DNA of 64,000 nucleotides from Metabacillus sediminilitoris (GCF_009720625.1 NZ_CP046266.1:3915501-3979500), one strand, 5' to 3'; shown: positions 16,026 through 25,948, counted from the stretch's first letter. The notes: generated by a model not told the origin, from the sequence alone. Translations and numbers: made by a program.

Positions 16026-17261
16026 TTACTCCAGTAAAAAGTCTTTATTGAAGCTCGTCCCTGATGAAAAATCTTCTTCTTTTTTACCTTTTACACCTCG
16101 TCTTATGAATTGATTTCCATATTTTTGGTTTATTTTTTCTATGACAGAAAGAATAGGCTCTTCTTTTGCATCTTTTTCAAATGTAAAAAGATCTAATTGC
16201 TTCATCGCGTCGTCTTTTTCAACCAAATCTTGGCCCGTTATTCCCAAAAGCCTTACTGGATCTTCATTCCAATGTGTGAAAAAAAGTTGTTTTGCAACAG
16301 AAAAGATATCATCAACATCCCCGATGGAGTTTTCTAATTTTTTACTTCTTGTGATGGATTGTAAATTAGCGTATTTGATCGTAATAAAAATCTTTGTTGC
16401 AAGAACATCTTTTCGTTTCATCCTTACAGCTACAGAATGTGCTAGCTTACGTAAAATTTCTGTTAATTCTGCTTCATTTGTCGTATTTTTAGCAAGAGTT
16501 GTTGAATGACCAATACTTTTAAAATCATAAATAGAATCAGGATTTACAACTCTATTATCAACACCATTTGCACGTTGCTTTAACCGCTCTCCATTAACCC
16601 CCAGCAATTGTTTAAGTTGTGCACGATCTCCATGTGCGAGGTCATAGATCGTGTTAACACCAATTGTTTTGAGCTTTTCAGCTGTTTTATCCCCAACACC
16701 ATGCATGTCATGAACAGGCAGTGGCCATAGTTTTTCAGAGAGTTCCCTTTTTCTAAGTACTGTAATTCCGAGCGGTTTTTTCATATTTGAAGCCATCTTA
16801 GCTAAAAATTTATTTGGAGCCACTCCAATACTGCACGGCAGTAACAGTTCATCTAATAGCCGTTCTTGAATGACTTTTGCGATTTCTAAAGATTTAATGC
16901 CTTGATAGTGAGTAAGATCTATATACCCCTCATCAATTGAAACTGGTTCAACAAGCTCTGTATAGTCTCTTAACAAGTCGAACATGGCTCTAGACGCTTT
17001 TCGATAACGCTCAAAATTCGGCTTTTTTACAATGAGCTCTGGACATAGCTTTTTCGCCTGCCAAAGCGGCATCGTCGTTTTGACCCCTTTTGCGCGAGCT
17101 TCATAACTACATGTAACAATGATCCCCTTCCTCTCTTCCACATTACCTGCAATTGCTAATGGTTTTCCTTTAAGAGAAGGATCATAGGCCATTTCAACGG
17201 ATGCATAAAAACTATTCATATCGACATGTAAGATGATTCGACCGCTTGTAGGATGTTCCAT
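16026..17261 (-). CDS. dinB: DNA polymerase IV (YqjH-like)
   Basis: A 411-residue Y-family translesion polymerase. The palm begins ILHVDMNSFYASVEMAY near residue 11, the catalytic motif VSIDEGYIDLT is near 104, thumb HhH parts are MHGVGDKTAEKLKTIGV near 182, and the little finger is at 240-345. A C-terminal LDLFTFEKD (about 363) resembles the sliding-clamp-binding QL-x-LF motif. ATG 17261 sits seven bases after AGGGGTG; an in-frame GTG lies inside that site. It is homologous to PolY1/YqjH of B. subtilis, next to zwf there too. No LexA box is evident before it. Confidence 0.92.
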   Translation of the reverse strand: MEHPTSGRIILHVDMNSFYASVEMAYDPSLKGKPLAIAGNVEERKGIIVTCSYEARAKGVKTTMPLWQAKKLCPELIVKKPNFERYRKASRAMFDLLRDYTELVEPVSIDEGYIDLTHYQGIKSLEIAKVIQERLLDELLLPCSIGVAPNKFLAKMASNMKKPLGITVLRKRELSEKLWPLPVHDMHGVGDKTAEKLKTIGVNTIYDLAHGDRAQLKQLLGVNGERLKQRANGVDNRVVNPDSIYDFKSIGHSTTLAKNTTNEAELTEILRKLAHSVAVRMKRKDVLATKIFITIKYANLQSITRSKKLENSIGDVDDIFSVAKQLFFTHWNEDPVRLLGITGQDLVEKDDAMKQLDLFTFEKDAKEEPILSVIEKINQKYGNQFIRRGVKGKKEEDFSSGTSFNKDFLLE

Positions 17262-17420
17262 AATCGACACCCCTAAATGATTAGTTTGATTTATTCTTTC
17301 TTAAGAAGAAAGCGTAACAACCCCTTTCTAGCTCACAAAGCATATGGCAAAATAACTCGAGAGCAAGGCGCGGGAGCAGACATTAAAACTAGTATAAGAA
17401 CTTATTCTGTCCTTCTTTTT

Positions 17421-17645
17421 AAAGGCTCTATTATAAGATATTGTTGCTTTTAAAACGAAAACTATTTAAGGTTGATTGGAGCAGATTGCGAGACTCCTGC
17501 TTAGAGCAGCGGGACAGGTGAGACTCATGCAGGCGTTTACGCCGGGGAGACTCACCGCCCGCCCCGCTAAATAGCGAGCATCTCTCGCTGCAATCAACCA
17601 CACCGCAGTACTTGGTAAATAGCAATAAAGTTTGCGAAAACAGCC
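17421..17645 (-). repeat. GC-rich dispersed repeat, family A, copy 2
   Basis: Reverse-complement copy of 427-650. The outer ends (GGCTGTTTTCGCAAAC, and the TTCGTTTTAAAA then GAGCCTTT end), the GGTTGATTG borders and the core GGCGTAAACGCCTGCATGAG all match, with scattered substitutions in the GC-rich middle. It lies between dinB and the CheW-like gene, and like copy 1 sits just past the 3' end of a minus-strand gene. Confidence 0.85.
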
Positions 17646-17682
17646 TTCTTAAAAGACATAAATAAATAATCACCAATACAAA

Positions 17683-18147
17683 TTATTGGTGACTAATGAT
17701 TTCTTCTTTTACTAAAGCTATTTCATCAAGACTTGAGATAAGAAGATTTGGATGAATGATTGTAATCAATCGTTCATTCAGGCTAATAACAGCAGTAAAG
17801 TATTTTGTTGATTGAAATGCTCCGACAGGAATTGATTTTAGTTGCTCCTCTTGAACATCTAAGATTTCTTTTGCATCTTTAACAATTAGAGCAGATGCTA
17901 TCTCTTCCGATTGGACAACAATTAATTTGCTATTTCCATCGATTATTGTATCCTTCTGGTAAAAAATATGATTCATATCAATTACTGGAATTAAATCTCC
18001 TCTTACTTTCACAACACCTTTCACGTAGGAAGGCATATTAGGAATAACATTTATATTCTCAATCTTTTCAATCGAAATCACATGCTCAATGGGAATTCCA
18101 TATTCTTCATTACCTGCACGAAAAACAACCACCTTTGATATATCCAT
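17683..18147 (-). CDS. CheW-like chemotaxis coupling protein
   Basis: A 154-residue protein consisting of one CheW domain: VVVFRAGNEEYGIPIEHV at residues 6-23, NMPSYVKGVVKVRGDLIPVI around 37-56 and a C-terminal strand-rich part. CheW domains link chemoreceptors to the CheA kinase. It is a stand-alone gene with no flagellar or che genes nearby, so it could be an accessory coupler. There is no response-regulator domain, so it is not CheV. ATG 18147 follows AAAGAGGGG. Confidence 0.85.
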   Translation of the reverse strand: MDISKVVVFRAGNEEYGIPIEHVISIEKIENINVIPNMPSYVKGVVKVRGDLIPVIDMNHIFYQKDTIIDGNSKLIVVQSEEIASALIVKDAKEILDVQEEQLKSIPVGAFQSTKYFTAVISLNERLITIIHPNLLISSLDEIALVKEEIISHQ

Positions 18148-18385
18148 CGTAAACCCCTCTTTAGCTCAAATCATTTTCTATTACTATCATACTATGAAAT
18201 TAAGGGAAATTTCAAACAATGGAGAGTTTTTTCAACCAACACGATTTGATAGTCTTTTACCATGTATATGACTTTTTCTTCTATTTGATATTCCAAATAA
18301 ACTGAATTGTTACACTGCTCTTTCATACACTAATACGAGCAAACTCACTCTGAGTTCACTCTTCTTTTCTCTTCACTCGATTGAT

Positions 18386-19198
18386 TTATTTTCTCCACTC
18401 AATTTTATCTTGATTATATAATCTCTTACGGAACATCTTTTCACATATAGAAAAGATGAGTTCGATTTCTGGAGTGCTTAAAGCTAAAACTTTAATTGAA
18501 AAACCCTTAACATTTAACATACTAATCCCAAAACGCACATCAATAGCTATTGTTGACATTTCACTCCTTATATCGTCAATTAATTCATCACTTATTTGTT
18601 GATGGATCATAATCATCGTACCAATATGTGTGTAGCCTTCCAATCGCATCAAGTCTCCACTCATTTTCTCAGGGACAATCAGTTGATGATCGAAAACCTC
18701 TAACTGTCCATTAATAAAGATTCTCAATTTAGAAGCAAGCTTTTTGTATTGGAACAGTCTTCCGTTTTGTGACCATCCTGGAGTAATAATGTCCGTATAA
18801 TAAAAGGTAGATGTTGAGCTCATATGCACATTTGTATATTGAGAAAAATTTGCATCATGATAAAGAATTAATGGATCCTGTTTTACAAAAAGCACACTAT
18901 TCTCTTTTAAGTGATAATCCATTGTTTGAACAACACCATACCTCGGTGATTTATAGACCTTTGTGGACGCTTGTGTTGTTAAGGCAAGTTGTGCATCTTC
19001 ATGAACGATCACTTCAGATTTATATGTATCTCCATCAACATAACCGCCTCCCACATGCAAAAGTGTGAGTAGTGGCATTCCATCTGAAAAATAAGTTGGC
19101 CGGGTAATTTTGAAAACACCATCAAAAAAACTGTTACCAATGACAGACCTATTTTCTTTTTTACCTACCTCAAGCTGAAGGCAGCCTGTATAGGTCAT
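18386..19198 (-). CDS. ureD: Urease accessory protein UreD
   Basis: A 270-residue UreD/UreH scaffold protein that helps the UreF-UreG complex load nickel into apo-urease. Typical segments are [14 protein letters not shown] near residue 48, [13 protein letters not shown] near 70 and [19 protein letters not shown] text near 103. It is the last gene of ureABCEFGD and overlaps ureG by four bases. No ureH/ureI-type nickel or urea transporter follows, so nickel uptake genes must be elsewhere. Confidence 0.9.
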   Translation of the reverse strand: MTYTGCLQLEVGKKENRSVIGNSFFDGVFKITRPTYFSDGMPLLTLLHVGGGYVDGDTYKSEVIVHEDAQLALTTQASTKVYKSPRYGVVQTMDYHLKENSVLFVKQDPLILYHDANFSQYTNVHMSSTSTFYYTDIITPGWSQNGRLFQYKKLASKLRIFINGQLEVFDHQLIVPEKMSGDLMRLEGYTHIGTMIMIHQQISDELIDDIRSEMSTIAIDVRFGISMLNVKGFSIKVLALSTPEIELIFSICEKMFRKRLYNQDKIEWRK

Positions 19199-19812
19199 GC
19201 TTCAAGCCCTACTAAAAAAGCTTCCTTCCGGATCCAATCAACTACTTCCTTTACACCCGTCCCATCCTTAAGATTTGTAAAAATATAAGGTCGATCACCA
19301 CGAGATGCTAGTGTATCTTGTCTCATTACCTCAAGGTTTGCCCCTACATATGGTGCTAAATCTATTTTATTTATAATAAATAAATCAGATTTTATCATTC
19401 CCTGCCCGCCTTTTCTCGGAATCTTTTCCCCTTGTGCAACATCAATGATATAGATTGAAAAATCAACTAACTCTGGACTGAAGGTAGCAGCCAGATTGTC
19501 ACCACCGCTTTCAACAAAAATTAAGTCAAGATTTGGATGTCGTTCATTCAATTCATCAATCGCCGCAAAATTCATCGAGGCATCTTCGCGAATGGCAGTA
19601 TGTGGGCAACCGCCTGTTTCAACACCGATAATTCGATCTTCAGACAATGCTCCGTTTTTTATTAAAAATTGTGCATCTTCTTTTGTATAAATATCATTTG
19701 TTATCACAGCAAGCTCATAATCTATCATTAATTCTCTTGTTAGTTTATCAACTAAAAGTGTTTTTCCCGCACCAACCGGTCCGCCAACTCCAATACGAAT
19801 GGGTTCACTCAT
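19195..19812 (-). CDS. ureG: Urease accessory GTPase UreG
   Basis: A 205-residue SIMIBI GTPase powering nickel insertion. The P-loop is [11 protein letters not shown] (residues 8-18), the metal-binding CPH motif lies in [10 protein letters not shown] near 67, ESGGDNLA is near 97 and the base-recognition [11 protein letters not shown] near 141. I place the start at [10 protein letters not shown] (19812), which gives the usual UreG length. The frame runs to 19854, but those starts lack a good ribosome site. Confidence 0.92.
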   Translation of the reverse strand: MSEPIRIGVGGPVGAGKTLLVDKLTRELMIDYELAVITNDIYTKEDAQFLIKNGALSEDRIIGVETGGCPHTAIREDASMNFAAIDELNERHPNLDLIFVESGGDNLAATFSPELVDFSIYIIDVAQGEKIPRKGGQGMIKSDLFIINKIDLAPYVGANLEVMRQDTLASRGDRPYIFTNLKDGTGVKEVVDWIRKEAFLVGLEA

Positions 19813-19855
19813 TTCTATATTCATCCTTTCATAATTTGTTTTTTTCATAGTCAAT

Positions 19856-20572
19856 TCAAGACATAAACAGTCGAACCGAAAGTTGTTCGTGCATCATTTG
19901 TGCAATTTCAAGTCCAGTTGCATTAGCACCAAACACTTCCTCTTCACATTGTAATATTTCTTCTACTAGAGCTCCTAAGAAAGACTGCAATTCTAGTAAG
20001 AGCTTTTGCCCATCTGTTTGCCCAAGTGGAATACCCCTGACTCCGTTTTGAATAAGCGATGAGGCAGTTGCAAATAAATAACATGATAGTGTCGTTTGCA
20101 AATCGATCTTCAAGCCAAAGCACACCATTGCAAAAACGATTGAACTATGACCATGTACTTGTTTAGCTTTTATTTTCGCTTCATAGATTTTTAATTGCTC
20201 ATTTATGAATAGTTCATTGAAAACTTTCACTTGCTGCCGCCCGATTCTACGATTTCCTTCACGAGTCTCTCTTGCATTTGCAAGTGAAAATAACTCTTGA
20301 TCAAGTTGCCAAACTTTTTCAAGATCGTTTATTTTCAAGGATTCATAGGCTATACGGCATGCAAAACCATCCGTATACAAAAACTGTGTTTGAAGGAACT
20401 GCTTTATCGCAATTAAGAATGTGTCTTTATTAAAAATTTTGTTCTCTTGAATATAAGTTTCTAATCCAAATGAATGTGAAAATATCCCTGATGGAAAATT
20501 AGAATCACAGATTTGGAGAAGATGAAAAAGTTTATTAGTCATGGGAATGTCCAATATGTTTAAAAGCTTCAT
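19856..20572 (-). CDS. ureF: Urease accessory protein UreF
   Basis: A 238-residue all-helical UreF, partner of UreD and regulator of UreG GTPase activity. [19 protein letters not shown] at about residues 23-41 is the family signature, and [13 protein letters not shown] is near 96. Its start overlaps the ureE end. ATG 20572 has AAAGGAA upstream, and ATG 20542 ([10 protein letters not shown]) is a possible alternative. Both are consistent with translational coupling. Confidence 0.9.
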   Translation of the reverse strand: MKLLNILDIPMTNKLFHLLQICDSNFPSGIFSHSFGLETYIQENKIFNKDTFLIAIKQFLQTQFLYTDGFACRIAYESLKINDLEKVWQLDQELFSLANARETREGNRRIGRQQVKVFNELFINEQLKIYEAKIKAKQVHGHSSIVFAMVCFGLKIDLQTTLSCYLFATASSLIQNGVRGIPLGQTDGQKLLLELQSFLGALVEEILQCEEEVFGANATGLEIAQMMHEQLSVRLFMS

Positions 20573-20984
20573 TCATTTTCCTTTTTTCCCGTATGAAGGG
20601 AACCTCATGTTCATTGAGCAATTTTTCTACTAAATAATCGTATTGTACAATCATTTCATCTTTATTAAATTGGGCTGGAAGATGGCGGTTCCCTAGCTGA
20701 TGTGCAATTTCACCCATTTGTTGAATGCTTGTTGGCTTGATAACAATCACATCATCTTCAATCACACTAATGACAATCGAATTTTTCTCATCTTGAAATA
20801 AGATATCACCGTCTGATAACTCCTTTATATCTTTAAGCCGAATTCCTATCTCTTTCCCATGATCAGTTTTCACACGTTGAATTTTTTTTACTAAATCATC
20901 ACTCCTTACATATACTCTTTCAATATGCTGCGGGGCTGTATCTAAATCTTTTATATTACCTACAATTTTTTCGATTATCATCAT
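20535..20984 (-). CDS. ureE: Urease accessory protein UreE (nickel chaperone)
   Basis: A 149-residue UreE delivering nickel. The N-terminal peptide-binding domain (about 1-75) is followed by the metal domain with the conserved LGNRHLPAQF near 97, containing the dimer-bridging His. The tail HIGHSHD has only three His, so it lacks the long His-rich extension of some UreE proteins. It starts as ATG at 20984 or 20981, after GAGGTGAG, six bases behind ureC. Confidence 0.92.
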   Translation of the reverse strand: MMIIEKIVGNIKDLDTAPQHIERVYVRSDDLVKKIQRVKTDHGKEIGIRLKDIKELSDGDILFQDEKNSIVISVIEDDVIVIKPTSIQQMGEIAHQLGNRHLPAQFNKDEMIVQYDYLVEKLLNEHEVPFIREKRKMNEAFKHIGHSHD

Positions 20985-20990
20985 CTCACC

Positions 20991-22697
20991 TCAAAATAGA
21001 AAGTATCGTTGCGCAAGAGCGACTTTGTCATCTGGCTCACATATGATTAATTCACCATCTACTATTACTTCATATGTTTGTGGATCTACTTCAATTTCTG
21101 GTGTTTCTCCATTCAAGACCATATCCGATTTTTTCAGCTGACGAATGTTTCGCACAACACCTATTTTTTTTTGAAGACCAAGCTGTTCGGGAATCTTTTG
21201 CTCATAAGCTGCTTGGGACAAAAATGTCATTGATGTCGAATATTTTGCTTTACCGTAGCTCGCAAACATCGGGCGATACAATGAAGGCTGTGGTGTCGGA
21301 ATGGAGGCATTTGGGTCACCCATCACACTCCAAGCGATCATCCCGCCTTTAACAATTAATTCTGGTTTTGCACCAAAAAAAGCTGGCTCCCACAATACAA
21401 AATCCGCTAACTTCCCAACCTCGATGGAACCAACATTATCTGATATTCCATGGGTTATTGCAGGATTAATGGTATATTTGGCAATATACCTCTTTGCTCT
21501 TGCATTATCATTTTTTTCACCTGAAACAAGTTCTCCCCGCTGGCGTTTCATTTTATCAGCTGTTTGCCATGTTCTTATAATGACTTCGCCAACTCTTCCC
21601 ATTGCTTGGGAATCTGAGCTGATCATACTAAATACACCGAGATCGTGGAGAATATCTTCTGCTGCAATCGTTTCTTTTCTTATTCTTGAATCTGCAAACG
21701 CTAAGTCCTCCGGTACGGAAGGATCTAAGTGATGACATACCATAAGCATATCTAAATGCTCAGCTATCGTATTGATTGTATATGGTCTAGTCGGATTTGT
21801 TGAAGATGGAAGAATATGCGGATATGAAGCAGCCTTGATAATGTCAGGTGCATGCCCTCCCCCAGCACCTTCTGTATGATATGTATGAATAACCCGTCCA
21901 TCGATCGCCCGAATTGTATCTTCAACGAAACCTCCTTCATTTAATGTATCCGTATGAATAGCAACTTGAATATCATATTTGTCCGCTACTGACAGTGCTT
22001 TATCTATATTCGAAGCAGTTGTTCCCCAATCTTCGTGCAGCTTTAATCCGATTGCTCCAGCTTCGATTTGTTCGATAAGCGCTTCTTCACTCGAAGAATT
22101 GCCTTTCCCAAGAAATCCAAGATTCATAGGAAATTCCTCTGCAGCTTCTAGCATTCTATGAATATTCCATGAACCTGGCGTACAAGTTGTTGCATTCGTT
22201 CCTGTTGCAGGTCCCGTTCCACCACCAATCATTGTTGTAATTCCAGATTCAATAGCTGTTTGGATTTGTTGAGGGGAAATAAAATGAATATGTGCATCAA
22301 TCCCGCCAGCTGTAACAATTTTCCCCTCTCCAGCAAGTACCTCTGTTGATGCTCCAATAATGATATCAACATGATCCATTAGCAATGGATTTCCTGCCTT
22401 TCCAATTTTCGCGATTAGGCCATCCTTAATCCCGATATCTGCTTTATATATCCCTGTATAATCAAGAATCAGCGCATTTGTTACGACAAGATCAACTGCT
22501 TCTGTTCTCGTAGCTAAAGGATGCTGTCCCATCCCATCACGAATAACCTTTCCGCCTCCGAACTTTACTTCGTCTCCGTATGTTGTAAGATCCTTTTCTA
22601 CTTCGATAAATAGCTCAGTATCACCAAGTCTCACCTGATCTCCAACTGTTGGTCCAAACATATCTGCATATTGATGTCTCGACATATGAAAACTCAT
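20991..22697 (-). CDS. ureC: Urease alpha (catalytic) subunit
   Basis: A 568-residue catalytic subunit hydrolysing urea to ammonia and carbamate. The nickel ligands are the HIH in [14 protein letters not shown] near residue 134, the carbamylated Lys in [10 protein letters not shown] near 216, the His in [12 protein letters not shown] near 246 and [14 protein letters not shown] near 270. The flap has the general acid His in [12 protein letters not shown] near 320. All key residues are present, so the enzyme should be active. ATG 22697 follows AAAGGAGTG. Confidence 0.97.
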   Translation of the reverse strand: MSFHMSRHQYADMFGPTVGDQVRLGDTELFIEVEKDLTTYGDEVKFGGGKVIRDGMGQHPLATRTEAVDLVVTNALILDYTGIYKADIGIKDGLIAKIGKAGNPLLMDHVDIIIGASTEVLAGEGKIVTAGGIDAHIHFISPQQIQTAIESGITTMIGGGTGPATGTNATTCTPGSWNIHRMLEAAEEFPMNLGFLGKGNSSSEEALIEQIEAGAIGLKLHEDWGTTASNIDKALSVADKYDIQVAIHTDTLNEGGFVEDTIRAIDGRVIHTYHTEGAGGGHAPDIIKAASYPHILPSSTNPTRPYTINTIAEHLDMLMVCHHLDPSVPEDLAFADSRIRKETIAAEDILHDLGVFSMISSDSQAMGRVGEVIIRTWQTADKMKRQRGELVSGEKNDNARAKRYIAKYTINPAITHGISDNVGSIEVGKLADFVLWEPAFFGAKPELIVKGGMIAWSVMGDPNASIPTPQPSLYRPMFASYGKAKYSTSMTFLSQAAYEQKIPEQLGLQKKIGVVRNIRQLKKSDMVLNGETPEIEVDPQTYEVIVDGELIICEPDDKVALAQRYFLF

Positions 22698-22699
22698 GT

Positions 22700-23017
22700 T
22701 TACACTCCTTTATCTAGTACATCATTTGTTAAATTGTTTAGTCCATACACTTTTCGTTCACCTGAAAATGTCACAAGTTCAACCACTTTTTTATCCCCTG
22801 GTTCAAATCGTACCGCCGTACCTGCCGGAATATTTAATCTGCGGCCATATGCCTCATTACGATCAAATGAAAGCGAACGATTAATTTCATAAAAATGAAA
22901 ATGGGAGCCAATTTGTACTGGCCGATCACCATTATTTATAACCTCTAGTTTTATAGGCTGCTTTCCTGCATTACATGTTATAGGCTCCTGCTTTAACTTG
23001 TATTCACCTGGTATCAT
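22700..23017 (-). CDS. ureB: Urease beta subunit
   Basis: A 105-residue beta subunit of the (alpha beta gamma)3 urease. The typical motif [12 protein letters not shown] lies near 37 and [16 protein letters not shown] near 60. It is structural, with no catalytic residues. It ends two bases before the ureC start and follows ureA by 30 bases, showing the separate three-subunit arrangement usual in bacteria other than Helicobacter. Confidence 0.95.
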   Translation of the reverse strand: MIPGEYKLKQEPITCNAGKQPIKLEVINNGDRPVQIGSHFHFYEINRSLSFDRNEAYGRRLNIPAGTAVRFEPGDKKVVELVTFSGERKVYGLNNLTNDVLDKGV

Positions 23018-23047
23018 TTTTCACACTCTTTCCTTATAAAGTAAAAT

Positions 23048-23350
23048 TCACTGAATAGGTTCATGAATCGTAACTAGCTTTGTCCCATCCGGAAAGGTTG
23101 CTTCCACTTGTATATCATGAATCATTTCTGAAATCCCTTCCATTACATCTTCGCTTGATAAAATATGACGGCCAAATTGCATCAATTCTGACACCGTTTT
23201 TCCATCCCTTGCACCTTCCATCACTTCATATGTCAGAATCGCAATTGCTTCTGGATAATTTAGTTTTAATCCTCTTTTTTGACGTCTTCTAGCTAAATCA
23301 GCTGCAACGACAATCATAAGTTTTTCTTGCTCACGAGCTGTAAGCTTCAT
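23048..23350 (-). CDS. ureA: Urease gamma subunit
   Basis: A 100-residue gamma subunit: [20 protein letters not shown] at the start, [20 protein letters not shown] near 25 and [18 protein letters not shown] at the end. The first gene of the urease operon; ATG 23350 follows AGGGAGG. Its upstream region holds a perfect TnrA/GlnR box and a palindrome that contains the probable -10 element. Confidence 0.95.
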   Translation of the reverse strand: MKLTAREQEKLMIVVAADLARRRQKRGLKLNYPEAIAILTYEVMEGARDGKTVSELMQFGRHILSSEDVMEGISEMIHDIQVEATFPDGTKLVTIHEPIQ

Positions 23351-23377
23351 TCCTATTCCTCCCTAAATCGGAAAACA

Positions 23378-23395
23378 TATATTCTATAGAATATA
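23378..23395 (-). promoter_or_regulatory. Palindrome at the probable urease promoter
   Basis: TATATTCTATAGAATATA is an 18-bp perfect palindrome 28-45 bases upstream of ureA. It includes TATATT, a fair -10 element at the right distance from the TnrA box. It could be only a promoter element or also an operator. Confidence 0.5.
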
Positions 23396-23422
23396 GTTTT
23401 AAAGGACAATTTATTAGTAGTT

Positions 23423-23439
23423 TGTCAGAAAATCTAACA
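23423..23439. promoter_or_regulatory. TnrA/GlnR box of the urease operon
   Basis: TGTCAGAAAATCTAACA matches every position of the Bacillus consensus TGTNANAWWWTMTNACA. Its centre is 81 bases upstream of the ureA start and about 38-40 bases from the candidate -10 element, a fitting place for TnrA activation. It implies induction under nitrogen limitation, as for B. subtilis urease. Confidence 0.85.
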
Positions 23440-23456
23440 ATTAAAATGATACAAAT

Positions 23457-23491
23457 AAAAAACACGATGTTTGAAATTCATCGTGTTTTTA
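23457..23491. terminator. Terminator after the RodA-like gene
   Basis: AAAAAACACGATG and CATCGTGTTTTT arms with a nine-base loop. It separates the RodA-like gene from the urease promoter and would work in both directions. Confidence 0.8.
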
Positions 23492-23505
23492 CAAGTTTAT
23501 TCAGT

Positions 23506-24678
23506 TTAATCATTAGAAAACATATATTCTCTTTTCTTCAATGAACTATTCAAAACTAGGCCAATTCCTAACATACTAGCTATAACAGAACTTCCTCCAT
23601 AACTCATTAATAACAATGGAATACCTGTAATCGGGACTAAGCCCGAAACCATCCCGATATTTTGAAAAGAATGAAATGTAAATAATGCTACCATACCAAT
23701 ACATATATAAAATTCAAACAAACTACTCCTAGCATACAAAGCAATACCAAGCATTCGATAAATGATTAAAAAATAAAGAGAAACGACAAAAGAAGCACCT
23801 AAAAATCCAAATTCCTCAGCTACAATTGTAAAAATAAAATCAGAATGTGCCTCAGGTATATAAACATCACTATTATGAAAACCTTTTCCATCAATCATTC
23901 CCGATCCGATAGCTAATAGAGACTGTTTTAATTGATAACCAATACCTTCACCATGTTCAAAAGGATCTAACCAGGAATAAATTCTATTTAATTGATATGT
24001 ACCAAAAATGTTTAATAATAAATCAGCATTATGAATGAAAATCATCACAAGTACAGCTATTGTTCCAATAATAAGGAATAAAATTGCCAGGATAATTCTC
24101 CAATTTATACCTGATAAAAAAATAACAGCAAGCGTAATTACAACCATAACTAATGATGACCCAAAGTCATTTTGTAATAGGATTAAAACTATTGGTACGA
24201 GAGATGCCGCAGCAATTTTTAATAGGAGAACAAGATCTTGTTTAATTTGGTCTCTATCTTGTTTTTCAAAGTGCTTATTCGTTATATATGCCAACATCAT
24301 AATCAAAAATATTTTCATATATTCTGAAGGTTGTAAGGAACCCAATCCAGGCACAATAAACCAAGATTTTGCCCCGTTGCGATACGGAGCAATTGATTCA
24401 GGCGCAATGAGAACACCTATTAGTAACATAATACCTACTCCATAAAAATAAGGTGTTACAGTACTAATTTGCTCAAAATCAAATAGAAAGACAACCATTG
24501 CAGCAACAATACCTAAAGAAAACCAAATCATTTGTTTGACAAAGAAATTTTCATCATATTGGGCATATTTTTGTGCACTAAAAATCGTAACACAGCTACA
24601 GATCATTAACAAAAATAAGAAAAAAACCAATGAAAAATCAAAGTATTTATATTTTTGTGTAGACAAAGCAATCACCAT
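23506..24678 (-). CDS. RodA/FtsW/SpoVE-family peptidoglycan polymerase
   Basis: A 390-residue SEDS protein with about ten membrane segments. Signature parts are GLGSLQPSEYMKIFLIMMLA near 116, LQNDFGSSLVMVV near 170 and IPEAHSDFIFTIVAEEFGFL near 275, followed by PITGIPLLLMSYGGSS near 355. SEDS proteins polymerise lipid II into glycan strands together with a class B penicillin-binding protein. The sequence is closer to the RodA/YwcF type than to SpoVE or FtsW as I recall them, but the paralogue is uncertain. The start is weakly supported; ATG 24678 fits the family length. Confidence 0.85.
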   Translation of the reverse strand: MVIALSTQKYKYFDFSLVFFLFLLMICSCVTIFSAQKYAQYDENFFVKQMIWFSLGIVAAMVVFLFDFEQISTVTPYFYGVGIMLLIGVLIAPESIAPYRNGAKSWFIVPGLGSLQPSEYMKIFLIMMLAYITNKHFEKQDRDQIKQDLVLLLKIAAASLVPIVLILLQNDFGSSLVMVVITLAVIFLSGINWRIILAILFLIIGTIAVLVMIFIHNADLLLNIFGTYQLNRIYSWLDPFEHGEGIGYQLKQSLLAIGSGMIDGKGFHNSDVYIPEAHSDFIFTIVAEEFGFLGASFVVSLYFLIIYRMLGIALYARSSLFEFYICIGMVALFTFHSFQNIGMVSGLVPITGIPLLLMSYGGSSVIASMLGIGLVLNSSLKKREYMFSND

Positions 24679-24798
24679 TTTGTAAATATTTTGAAATTTG
24701 TGTATCCTACTAAAAGAGTACCATTTCTTTATGAGAAAATATACAAAATAATCCATTTTGTTCTAAATGCATGACTATTTTATTAACAGTATTTAAAA

Positions 24799-24832
24799 AG
24801 CAGATCCATCATTATTACTGATGAATCTGCTT
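24799..24832 (-). terminator. Terminator of the CAP lipoprotein gene
   Basis: An AGCAGAT-CCATCA arm pairs with TGATG-ATCTGCT, with a T-rich tail on the minus strand (TTTTTAAAT), seven bases past the stop codon. Confidence 0.75.
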
Positions 24833-24838
24833 AGATCA

Positions 24839-25948
24839 TTATTTTCCTATAAACATTTGTGTCCAGTGATGGCCATTTTGGTCATATCCTACACCAATGT
24901 GAGTAAAATCTTTACTTAGAATATTCTTTCGATGCCCTTCACTATTCATCCAAGCTTGGACAACTTGTTGTGGAGTTTGCTGTCCTTGGGCAATATTTTC
25001 ACCTGCAGTTTTATATGTCACACCAAAGTCTCTCATCATGTCAAAAGGTGAACCGTATGTTGGACTTGTATGAGAGAAATAGTTATTTTGTCTCATATCT
25101 TCGGATTTCTTTTGCGCTACCCCGCTTAATTTTGTATCAGCTGTTAAGTTTGGCAAACCATTTTTACGTCTCTCTTCGTTCGTCAAATCGATTACTTGTT
25201 GAACCGCTTGGCTTAAACCTTTAGCTGGCTGGTCTGCTCCTGGCTTTTTCTCTGCTGGAGCTTTAGCTGCTGGCTGTTGCTGTGCAGGTTGCTGTGTTTG
25301 TGTTTGCTGCTCGTTTGTTGGTTGCTGCTGAGCTGTCGGAGCCTGTGCTCTTGGTTGTTGTTGAGCTGTCGGAGCCTGTGCTCTTGGTTGTTGCTGAGTA
25401 GGAGCTTGTGCTCTTGGTTGTTGATCGATAGGAACTTGTGCTCTTGGTTGTTGATCGATAGGAGCTTGTGCTCTCCCTTGAAATTGTTGCTGTTGTTGTT
25501 GAATAAATTGTTCCGCCTGTTGTCTCGCTTCTTCAACAGTATCGGCTTGAATTGTTCTAAATTTAGCTTCTTGAACAGCTATTGCTCTAGTGTGAGGATA
25601 GTTTTGACTGGATATATCCGTTTTTGAGCTTGAGATGGTCAGATTATCCATATCTTTCCCATTAAAGTTACGATCTGGTAAAAAATCAAAGTCAAAATCA
25701 TTATTTGTTAAATTGTTCTCATTATCACGATCAGCTATTCTTAATCCATTCTCACCATTTCGATTTCCGTTATTTACACGTGTTAAAGGGCCGTAATTAC
25801 GGTTACCGTTATAATTAAAATTATCAGAAACATCCATTGTTCCAATCTGATCATTCTCATTTACATCCATTGCTTCATTATTATTACACGCAACAAGGCC
25901 AACAATTAACGCACTTGTAACAACCATGCCAAGTTTATTCTTTATCAA
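24839..25948 (-). CDS. CAP-domain (YkwD-like) lipoprotein with Gln/Pro-rich linker
   Basis: A 369-residue secreted protein. The signal ends in a lipobox VGLVAC (Cys about 21), so the protein is probably membrane-anchored. An Asn/Asp-rich N-terminal part is followed by about 70 residues of Gln/Pro/Ala repeats (QQPRAQAPT-type, about 155-225) and a C-terminal CAP/SCP domain (about 250-369) with LTNEERRKNGLPNLT, NNYFSHTSPTYGSPF, AGENIAQGQQTP and GHRKNILSKDFTHIGVGY. Such proteins occur around spore and cell-wall processes in Bacillus (YkwD, CwlS-like). The start is TTG 25948, behind AAAGGAGGAG. Confidence 0.85.
   Translation of the reverse strand: MIKNKLGMVVTSALIVGLVACNNNEAMDVNENDQIGTMDVSDNFNYNGNRNYGPLTRVNNGNRNGENGLRIADRDNENNLTNNDFDFDFLPDRNFNGKDMDNLTISSSKTDISSQNYPHTRAIAVQEAKFRTIQADTVEEARQQAEQFIQQQQQQFQGRAQAPIDQQPRAQVPIDQQPRAQAPTQQQPRAQAPTAQQQPRAQAPTAQQQPTNEQQTQTQQPAQQQPAAKAPAEKKPGADQPAKGLSQAVQQVIDLTNEERRKNGLPNLTADTKLSGVAQKKSEDMRQNNYFSHTSPTYGSPFDMMRDFGVTYKTAGENIAQGQQTPQQVVQAWMNSEGHRKNILSKDFTHIGVGYDQNGHHWTQMFIGK

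Noticed and set aside
17350..17382. Degenerate third copy of repeat family B
   Set aside because: Only ACTCGAGAGCAAGGCGCGGG resembles the conserved end; too short and diverged to call.
17683..18147. Reading of the CheW-like gene as CheV
   Set aside because: It is only one CheW domain long; CheV needs an added receiver domain.
21301..21732. 143-residue frame antisense to ureC
   Set aside because: It lies fully inside a strongly conserved gene on the other strand and has no independent support.
25310..25475. Tandem repeats considered as a CRISPR array
   Set aside because: Units are coding, contiguous and without unique spacers; no cas genes.
25277..25627. Leu/Cys-rich frame antisense to the CAP lipoprotein repeats, and the Gln-rich frame beside it
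   Set aside because: Both are products of the CAG-type repeat DNA in alternate frames.
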